Part shown: in pieces, positions 23,797 to 29,791 of the stretch
How the letters are laid out: every line of letters begins with the position of its first letter
Position numbering within the stretch: position 1 is the stretch's first letter
DNA from: Clostridia bacterium
GTDB lineage: Bacteria; Bacillota; Clostridia; Christensenellales; Aristaeellaceae
DNA: 38,065 bases
Direction of reading: 5' to 3'
Assembly: GCA_030537335.1 (NCBI GenBank)
Contig: JAUNNK010000010.1
Coordinates: 1-38,065, forward strand
Notes under the pieces: generated by a model
What the model was told of the DNA's origin: nothing
Database searches by the model: none
What the model saw: the letters and a program-made list of their open reading frames with translations, nothing else
Translations under genes and position numbers: made by a program

Positions 23797-24843
23797 ATGC
23801 CCAAAAAGCTCAGGGTGGTACAGATTGGAACGGCGCACGATCACGCTGCGGATCATGTCGATACGATACGTGCGCTGAATCAGGATTATGAGCTCGTCGG
23901 CGTGTGTGAACCGGATGAACAGCTTCGTGAAGCAGCCAAGCTGCGCATCAGCTGCGACGGCACGTACAGAAGCTATGCGGATGTGCGCTGGCTGACCATG
24001 GAGGAAATCCTCGGCATGGAGGATCTCGATGCAGCGATTATCGAAACCGGGGAGCTGGATCTGGTTCGCTATGCGCAGCAGATCGCGGATAAGGGTCTGC
24101 CCATTCACATGGACAAGCCCTGCGGCGAAAACTACGGGGAGTTCAAGCATCTGGTCGATACCATGCGGGAAAAGAAGCTCCCGCTGCACATTGGATATAT
24201 GTATCGCTACAACGAGGCCGTGAAGTATTGTCGGCAGTTGAAAGAGGAAGGCAAGCTGGGCGAAATCTTTGCCGTTGAAGCGCAGATGAGCGTACTCCAT
24301 GATATCCAGAAGCGCCAATGGCTCAAGCGCTTCAAGGGCGGCATGATGTTCTTCCTTGGCTGCCATCTTGTGGACATCGTCTATTCGATGTGTGGAGAGT
24401 GCGAGGACATTCTCCCGCTGAATACCTCAACGCACAATGAGGGCGTGGACAGCGACGATTACGGCTTCGCGGTATTCCGATACAGAAATGGAATTTCCTT
24501 TGTCAAGGCCTGCGCCGCCGAGGTCAATGGCTTTGGAAGAAGACAGATCGTCGTGACCGGTACAAAGGGAAGCGTTGTCATTGAGCCCATTGAGCAGCGC
24601 ACCGGAGGGCCGCAGGTCGAAACCTATGTGACGGCGCATGTGACCTTCTACGATGAAGGTATTCAGCACAGATTCGGAAACTCCGGGACGGACATGACCT
24701 TCGGTCCCTTCGGAAGATATACGGAAATGATGGAAGATTTTGCGCAGATTGTGCGCGGCGAACAGGAGAATCGCTTCAGCTACGAGGATGAGCTCGCCGT
24801 ACAGCGCATGCTTCTCAAGGCCTGTGGAAACTGGAAAGGATAA
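23797..24843 (+). CDS. Gfo/Idh/MocA-family NAD-dependent dehydrogenase
   Basis: 348 residues. The N-terminal Rossmann domain (KLRVVQIGTAHDHAADHV) departs from the usual GxGxxG because AHDH follows the first glycine. The hallmark lysine is in MDKPCGENYGEF (near residue 107), equivalent to EKP of the family. The C-terminal domain carries GGMMFFLGCHLVDIVYSMCG, matching the substrate-binding GG..D.G.H..D pattern. Members oxidise or reduce sugars, inositols and sugar acids, or act as hydrolases through an oxidise-eliminate mechanism. It sits between an MDR protein and an epimerase-like protein, so a multi-step redox rearrangement of the imported molecule is plausible. The ATG at 23797 has TAGGTGATG upstream. 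Confidence 0.88.
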   Translation: MPKKLRVVQIGTAHDHAADHVDTIRALNQDYELVGVCEPDEQLREAAKLRISCDGTYRSYADVRWLTMEEILGMEDLDAAIIETGELDLVRYAQQIADKGLPIHMDKPCGENYGEFKHLVDTMREKKLPLHIGYMYRYNEAVKYCRQLKEEGKLGEIFAVEAQMSVLHDIQKRQWLKRFKGGMMFFLGCHLVDIVYSMCGECEDILPLNTSTHNEGVDSDDYGFAVFRYRNGISFVKACAAEVNGFGRRQIVVTGTKGSVVIEPIEQRTGGPQVETYVTAHVTFYDEGIQHRFGNSGTDMTFGPFGRYTEMMEDFAQIVRGEQENRFSYEDELAVQRMLLKACGNWKG

Positions 24844-24848
24844 AATTG

Positions 24849-25880
24849 ATGAAGAAAATCATGCTTTTAGGCGGCAGCGGAGCCCTGGGTTCTTATCTTA
24901 CGCCGATGCTGCTGGACATGGGTTTCCGCGTACATGTGGTTTCGCTGGATGAACTGCAGTCGGCCAATGAAAATCTGACCTATGAGAAGGCGAATGCAAA
25001 GGATGATGCGTGGCTGCGCGAACGCCTGAAGGATGGCTTCGACGCCATTGTGGACTTCATGATCTACTCGACGAAGGAGTTTCAACCGCGGGCAAAGCTG
25101 TTGATGGAGAACACAGGGCATTACGTATTCCTGTCCTCCTACCGCGTATATGCCGATGCGAAGGGAATCATCACCGAGGATTCGCCGCGCCTGCTGGATG
25201 CATTGAAGGACGACCCCGCCTTTCTTGCCACGGACGATTACGCGCTCGCAAAGGCGCGTCAGGAGGACATCATTCACGCAAGCGGCTGCAAGAACTTTAC
25301 GATTCTGCGTCCGGCACCTACCTTTTCCAGGCTGAAATATCAGCTGATATCCATGGAGGCAAATTCCTTTATCAACCGGGCACTGGAGCATCGCACGGTT
25401 GTCCTGCCGGAGCCTGCGCTCGACAAGCAGGCCACGATGAACTGGTCGGGCGATGTGGCGAAGATGATTTCCAGACTGGTTTTCAATCCGGCGGCAATGG
25501 GTGAGACCTACAGCATCGCAACCGCGGAGCATCACAGCTGGCGGGAGATCGCGGATTACTACAAGGAGATCATCGGGATGGAGTATATCGGCACAGATAT
25601 TGATACCTTCCTCGACATTTTCGACAAGCATACCGATTGGGGCCGCTGGCGTCTGATGTATGACCGGATGTACGACCGCGTAATTGACAACAGCAAGGTT
25701 CTGCGGGACACCGGACTCACACAGGCGGACTTCATGCCGCTCAAGGATTCCCTGCGTCTGGAGCTTTCCCAGCTGCCGGAGGATCCCTCCTGGTGTCATT
25801 TCTCAGTCGCAACCATTATCTATGAGGACATCAACCGCCGCATGGATGAATATGTTGCGACGGGCAAGTATGAATTGTAA
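24849..25880 (+). CDS. NAD-dependent epimerase/dehydratase-like (extended SDR) protein
   Basis: 343 residues. The dinucleotide motif is GGSGALGSYL at the N-terminus (residues 8-17). The SDR catalytic pair is Tyr 131 and Lys 135 (YALAK), and FLSSYRVYAD before it holds the serine. The remainder (FTILRPAPTFSR, NWSGDVAKMISRLV, YSIATAEHHSWREIADYYKEI) fits NAD-dependent nucleotide-sugar epimerases and related reductases, although no nucleotide-sugar genes are nearby. In this operon a free sugar acid or lactone is the likelier substrate. The ATG at 24849 is preferred to the TTG at 24846. It is the last gene of the operon; the repeat hairpin at 25935 follows. Confidence 0.85.
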   Translation: MKKIMLLGGSGALGSYLTPMLLDMGFRVHVVSLDELQSANENLTYEKANAKDDAWLRERLKDGFDAIVDFMIYSTKEFQPRAKLLMENTGHYVFLSSYRVYADAKGIITEDSPRLLDALKDDPAFLATDDYALAKARQEDIIHASGCKNFTILRPAPTFSRLKYQLISMEANSFINRALEHRTVVLPEPALDKQATMNWSGDVAKMISRLVFNPAAMGETYSIATAEHHSWREIADYYKEIIGMEYIGTDIDTFLDIFDKHTDWGRWRLMYDRMYDRVIDNSKVLRDTGLTQADFMPLKDSLRLELSQLPEDPSWCHFSVATIIYEDINRRMDEYVATGKYEL

Positions 25881-25934
25881 CAGTTGATGCTTTGCAAGTA
25901 TTTCCTCTTCTCGTTGGATTTGAATCAGACAGCA

Positions 25935-25970
25935 GCCGCGAACCAGGGATCCTTTCCCCCGATTCGCGGC
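25935..25970 (+). repeat. Dispersed hairpin element, copy 2 (terminator candidate)
   Basis: GCCGCGAA (25935-25942) pairs perfectly with TTCGCGGC (25963-25970); the interior also has GGGA/TCCC-type pairing. The tail AATTTCTGT is moderately T-rich. It shares GCCGCGAACCAGGGAT with the copy at 10407. It lies 55 bases after the end of the seven-gene operon. Confidence 0.6.
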
Positions 25971-26001
25971 AATTTCTGTATGCGTTTATTCGTTTTTCAA
26001 T

Positions 26002-26298
26002 TCAGAGTATCTCGATCCCTTTTTGTTCGCATAACTTTCTTAGTATTTGTCCGATCTCCACTCTCAGTTCTCCATAGATCACCTGTCTGCGGTATTCCGA
26101 TGCAAACACGATACTTTGTATCGCTTCATAAACCTCTACTTCAACAGCTTCCGATTTGCAGAGTATGTCCAATCTTTGATTCTTTGTGTACTTCATTCGG
26201 GTACTCTCCTGCCCACGGTTCGACTTTGGTGTTCTCTCCTTAAACTCCTCTGTCCATTTCTCCTGTATCCTTCTCAGAATACGTTTTTCCGTGTCCAT
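26002..26298 (-). CDS. Small ORF ending in an IS200-type transposase fragment
   Basis: 98 residues from an ATG at 26298 with a strong site (GGAGGGGG). The first part is charged and unrecognised; QRLDILCKSEAVEVEVYEAI is mildly like small PRD-type proteins, a weak resemblance. From about residue 62 the sequence SIVFASEYRRQVIYGELR, then IGQILRKLCEQKGIEIL, matches the start of IS200/IS605-type TnpA transposases, where HIVFAPKYRR precedes the HUH motif. It stops exactly where the catalytic EGHLMPDHVH would follow, so no active transposase remains. The likely origin is insertion of an element into a small gene followed by loss of the rest. Whether the fusion is expressed is unknown. Confidence 0.55.
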   Translation of the reverse strand: MDTEKRILRRIQEKWTEEFKERTPKSNRGQESTRMKYTKNQRLDILCKSEAVEVEVYEAIQSIVFASEYRRQVIYGELRVEIGQILRKLCEQKGIEIL

Positions 26299-26447
26299 TT
26301 TCTACCCCCTCCGTGTCCAGTTTTAGTCTATCACTTCACGGATGATACACGCCTGCGACCGACTCTCCTTCACCACGCCCTCGACGAAGCCTATGCTAGA
26401 CATACCCTTTAGCCGGCACGATAAACGCCGGGATAACACAAATGCGC

Positions 26448-26477
26448 TTGACCCCCCATCCCCCCGCGCGCTACAAT
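26448..26477 (+). promoter_or_regulatory. Promoter of the acidic secreted protein gene
   Basis: TTGACC (26448-26453) and TACAAT (26472-26477) with an 18-base, C-rich spacer. Start near 26484 excludes the in-frame codon at 26476 and supports the ATG at 26521. The 26299-26447 spacer shows nothing else. Confidence 0.65.
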
Positions 26478-26520
26478 GATCTTACCCGCATCCGGGCAAA
26501 ACACCGAGGAGGAAAAACCC

Positions 26521-27762
26521 ATGAACAGAGCCACCAAGATCCTGAGCCTGGTTCTCATCCTGGCGCTGGCGTTGACCTGCGCCGCGGCCTTTGCCGAGGA
26601 GGAGCGCGCCGCGGAGTACTTGTCCGAGTACTACAACATTCCCGCCTTCGAGGAAACCGCCTCTCTGGAGGCCTTCAACGACGCGCTGTCCGCGCTGGGC
26701 CAGGAGCCCATCGCAGCCGAGACGCTGACCGTTGAGGATGCCGTCGTCGCCGCCATCAAGCTGGCCGACATGGAAGCGCTTGCGCTGACCTACATCAACG
26801 ACGACGCGCCCGACAAGGCTGCAAACGTGCTGGCCGAGGAAGGCGTCGAGGTCGACGAGGCCTATGCGCCCTACGTAGCCTGCGCCCTCGAGCTCGATCT
26901 GATCGACGACGAGGATCTCGCCGCCGACGCGCTCTCCGGCGAAACCGCTGCCGAGCTGCTCTATGGCGCCGCCGAGATCGCTGGCATGGGCCGCCACTAC
27001 ATCGGCCGCGTCAGCGACGACGACATCTTGACCACCCTGAAGTCCACCCTGGATTCCTTCATCATCTTCGACGAAGAGCAGCTGACCAACCTGGGCACCG
27101 AGATCGTGCTGCGCGGCGCGACCACCGGCTACAATCTGAAGTATTCCGGCTACGACGCCCACTTCCTGGAGGAGTACACCCTCAAGTACGGCCACAGCGA
27201 CATCACCCATGCGCTTCAGCTGATCGCGCTGCTGGACAGCGAGGGCTACGACGCCTACATCCAGATCGAGCCCAAGGTGTCCGTTTACGAGTACATGATC
27301 GAGTGGGGCGAGCCCGGCGATCCCACGCCCACCTACGCCGTCAAGCAGGTGACCGAGGACCGCTATCTGTGCTATGCCGTCGAGTACGACATGCTGATTG
27401 AATTTGAAACCATCGAGGAGAAGGAGTCCTTCCACTCCCTGATCGAGACCTACGCCAAGAAGTATGACGATTCCTTCGACGCCGACGGCAACCTCGTCGA
27501 GAAGCTGCTCTCCGGTTCCTGGTGGCAGCCCCTCTACTCCTCCACCACCGAGATGGAGAACGAGGAATTCGGCCTGCTCTACGACAACGTGATCTACGAC
27601 GCGACCGGCTCCTACTCCATCCATCCCTTCTCCCTCCCCGACGCCACCCAGGCCATTGCCGACGTGGTTGCCGAGGTTGCCCCGGAGCTCTCCGTCAGCC
27701 TGGTCGAGATTCACGTCAATCCCGCCTTCTACCGCTACATCACCGGCACTGACCATCAGTAA
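26521..27762 (+). CDS. Very acidic secreted protein, possible SLH-like N-terminal region
   Basis: 413 residues. A type I signal peptide (MNRATKILSLVLILALALT..., cleavage after AFA at about 25) is followed by EEE. The mature protein is strongly acidic with few lysines and arginines. Residues about 45-145 form two repeating helical units (LTVEDAVVAAIKLADMEALALTYI..., YAPYVACALELDLIDDEDL) that resemble degenerate S-layer-homology repeats. The rest has no domain I recognise; it contains alternating strands with WWQPLYSSTTEM and a C-terminal VSLVEIHVNPAFYRYITG. It has GAGGAGGAAA before the ATG, its own promoter, and a terminator at 27804, so it is a single-gene unit. Role probably at the cell surface; function unknown. 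Confidence 0.75.
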   Translation: MNRATKILSLVLILALALTCAAAFAEEERAAEYLSEYYNIPAFEETASLEAFNDALSALGQEPIAAETLTVEDAVVAAIKLADMEALALTYINDDAPDKAANVLAEEGVEVDEAYAPYVACALELDLIDDEDLAADALSGETAAELLYGAAEIAGMGRHYIGRVSDDDILTTLKSTLDSFIIFDEEQLTNLGTEIVLRGATTGYNLKYSGYDAHFLEEYTLKYGHSDITHALQLIALLDSEGYDAYIQIEPKVSVYEYMIEWGEPGDPTPTYAVKQVTEDRYLCYAVEYDMLIEFETIEEKESFHSLIETYAKKYDDSFDADGNLVEKLLSGSWWQPLYSSTTEMENEEFGLLYDNVIYDATGSYSIHPFSLPDATQAIADVVAEVAPELSVSLVEIHVNPAFYRYITGTDHQ

Positions 27763-27803
27763 CAGGCAGTGCCCGCAGCTGCTTGCCGCTGCGTATATGT
27801 GAC

Positions 27804-27838
27804 GAATCCCGGATTTCTGCAATGGAAATCCGGGATTC
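27804..27838 (+). terminator. Terminator-like hairpin after the acidic secreted protein
   Basis: GAATCCCGGATTT (27804-27816) and AAATCCGGGATTC (27826-27838), a perfect 13-base stem with a 9-base loop; tail TGTGTTGTCT is only moderately U-rich. The remaining spacer to 27992 shows nothing else. Confidence 0.7.
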
Positions 27839-27992
27839 TGTGTTGTCTCCAGACAGGCATTCCAAAAGGGGCTGTCGTAAGACAAGCTGAAACGCCCGGA
27901 ATGGGCATTTGATTCCCTTCAGAAGATGTGCCCTGGAGAAGCCCCTGCGCTCGCCCGCGGCGGATCAATCCTGCATTTCAGCAGAGTTTCCC

Positions 27993-28760
27993 TTACAATA
28001 TATTCAGACCCGCAATGTGCCACTCGTCTGCGAGCCTGGCGTCGGTGATCAGGCTGTGGATCGCCGTCAGCGGCGCGATGCCGAAGAAGGAGGTCACGTC
28101 GATCTTGCTGTGATCCACCAGCAGCACGGCGTGTTCGCTGCGCTGAATCAACAGCTTGCGAAAGAAGGCTTCCTCCTCTGAAGTGTCGCTCAGCCCGTTT
28201 TCCAGGCTCACGCCCCTGCAGGAGAAGAAGGCATAATCGAAGTGGAACAGGGAGAGGTTTTGCAGCGCGATGGGGCCGATGTAGGACAGGCTGTTGCCGC
28301 GCAGGCAGCCGCCCACGCAGAAGATCTGCGCGTCCTTCAGCCGGGATAGCTGCAAACTGGTCTGCGCACCATCGGTCACGATGCGCAGATTTTTTTTGTT
28401 TGCGAGAAAGGGCGTCATCAGCGTTGCGGTGGAGGAGGAATCGATGAAGATGGTGTTTCCATCCTTCACCATGCCCGCCGCCTTGCGCGCGAGTTCCCGC
28501 TTGATCTCGCGGAATGCGGTTTCGCGCACGTACAGCGGAATCTCCGCCTGCAGGCCCTCCATCGCCGCCGCGCCGCCGTGCACGCGAGTGATCTGCCCAG
28601 CCTTGGCCAGCGCGTTCAGGTCGCGCCGGACGGTGGCTTCGTGCAGGTAGAAGGCTTCCGCCAGCTGCTTCACCGAGGCGCTGCCGTGGCGGTTGACGTA
28701 CTCCAGCATCCGCTGCTGCCGCTGAAAGGGCGTGAGATCACTTTGTTCAATATTGCTCAT
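27993..28760 (-). CDS. DeoR-family transcriptional regulator
   Basis: 255 residues. The N-terminal winged helix has TPFQRQQRMLEYVNRHGSASVKQLAEAF, recognition helix HEATVRRDLNAL (40-51) and wing GQITRVHGGA (56-65), typical of DeoR repressors. The C-terminal sugar-phosphate-isomerase-like sensor domain (about 75-235) includes IFIDSSSTATLM, RIVTDG, CVGGCLRGNSLSYIGP, FFSCRGVSLENGLSD and AVLLVDHSKI. DeoR proteins usually sense a phosphorylated intermediate. The ATG at 28760 is preferred: AAGGTGG lies 6 bases upstream, while a GTG at 28769 overlaps that site. It diverges from the activase/GRE/SDR operon and probably represses it through the palindrome at 28816-28830. Confidence 0.9.
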   Translation of the reverse strand: MSNIEQSDLTPFQRQQRMLEYVNRHGSASVKQLAEAFYLHEATVRRDLNALAKAGQITRVHGGAAAMEGLQAEIPLYVRETAFREIKRELARKAAGMVKDGNTIFIDSSSTATLMTPFLANKKNLRIVTDGAQTSLQLSRLKDAQIFCVGGCLRGNSLSYIGPIALQNLSLFHFDYAFFSCRGVSLENGLSDTSEEEAFFRKLLIQRSEHAVLLVDHSKIDVTSFFGIAPLTAIHSLITDARLADEWHIAGLNIL

Positions 28761-28814
28761 TTTAACCACCTTGAACGTCCATAAATGTCATTTACGCCGT
28801 TTGATCGCCAGTTA

Positions 28815-28843
28815 TTGACGTATTTCGTCAGATATCATACAAT
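28815..28843 (+). promoter_or_regulatory. Promoter of the glycyl radical enzyme operon
   Basis: TTGACG (28815-28820) and TACAAT (28838-28843) with a 17-base spacer; the leader to the ATG at 28882 is about 30 bases. Confidence 0.75.
28816..28830. promoter_or_regulatory. Putative DeoR operator
   Basis: TGACG-tattt-CGTCA, a perfect 5-base inverted repeat that overlaps the -35 box of the GRE operon. A protein bound there would block RNA polymerase, as expected for the divergent DeoR repressor. Confidence 0.5.
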
Positions 28844-28881
28844 ATTGCCCGTAAAGCTGTCAAGCGGTTTTGAGGTGCGCA

Positions 28882-29775
28882 ATGATCGGACATATCTTCA
28901 ATATTCAGAAATTTTCCCTGCACGACGGGCCGGGCATCCGGACGACGATCTTCTTCAAGGGCTGCAACCTGCGCTGCAGCTGGTGCGCCAATCCGGAGTC
29001 CCAGCAGATGCGCTCCCAGCTCACGCTGGATCGGGAAAAGTGCGCCGGCTGCGGAAGCTGCGCGGCCCTGTGTCCCTCGGAGGCCCGCGTGATGACGGAC
29101 GCTTATCCGGTGCTTGACTCTGAGGCATGTACGCTCTGCGGGCGCTGCGTGGAAGCCTGTCCAAGTCGGGCCATCGGCAGAGAGGGCAACGACATGACCG
29201 TGGAGGAGGTCCTCCGCGAGGCGCTGAAGGACGCCGCATTTTACCAGCAGTCCGGCGGCGGAGTCACCTTCTCCGGCGGAGAGCCGCTGCTCCAGCAGGA
29301 GTTTGCAACCTCTCTGGCGCGGTCGCTGCATGAAAACGGCGTTCCAGTCGCAATCGAGACCGCAGCCGCCGTTCCCAGCGAACGCTTCCGCGCGTTTCTG
29401 CGGGAGGTGGATTACGTGCATGTGGATCTGAAACACTACGACAGCGCCCGCCACCGCGCCGGTACCGGCATGGAAAATGAACAGATCATCGAAAACATCT
29501 GCGCCGTCCGCGACAGCGGCCTGCCCTATCTGGTTCGGATTCCGGTGATTCCGGGCTTCAATGCGTCCCTGGAGGACGCGGAGGGCTTTGCGGGGCTGCT
29601 CGCTTCCATCGGCGTCGGCCGCGTTCAGCTGCTGCCCTTCCACCAGCTCGGAGAGCGGAAATACAGCCTGCTGGGCAGGGAATACGCCCACGCCGGTCAG
29701 CCGCAGCTGCACAGAGAGGACCTGAAGCAATACCAGCAGATCATGCTCCGGCACGGTCTGGATGCACTGCTCTGA
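28882..29775 (+). CDS. Glycyl-radical-enzyme activating protein (radical SAM)
   Basis: 297 residues. It cleaves S-adenosylmethionine to abstract a hydrogen from the glycine of its partner enzyme, here the GRE at 29792. The radical SAM motif CNLRCSWC (Cys 28, 32, 35) binds the first [4Fe-4S] cluster; FSLHDGPGIRTTIFFKG precedes it as in PflA-type activases. Two extra ferredoxin-type cluster motifs follow (CAGCGSCAALCP, CTLCGRCVEACP). These mark the activases of GRE dehydratases/lyases rather than of pyruvate formate-lyase. VTFSGGEPLLQ contains the SAM-binding GGE. The ATG at 28882 follows GAGGTG; an upstream in-frame TTG (28870) is less likely. The GRE gene follows 16 bases later. Confidence 0.93.
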   Translation: MIGHIFNIQKFSLHDGPGIRTTIFFKGCNLRCSWCANPESQQMRSQLTLDREKCAGCGSCAALCPSEARVMTDAYPVLDSEACTLCGRCVEACPSRAIGREGNDMTVEEVLREALKDAAFYQQSGGGVTFSGGEPLLQQEFATSLARSLHENGVPVAIETAAAVPSERFRAFLREVDYVHVDLKHYDSARHRAGTGMENEQIIENICAVRDSGLPYLVRIPVIPGFNASLEDAEGFAGLLASIGVGRVQLLPFHQLGERKYSLLGREYAHAGQPQLHREDLKQYQQIMLRHGLDALL

Positions 29776-29791
29776 TTGAAGGAGGAAAAAC

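Noticed and set aside
26482-27885. 467-codon minus-strand ORF
   Set aside because: Antisense to the acidic secreted protein; Gly/Val/Leu-rich mirror of an Asp/Glu-rich gene, no start signal.
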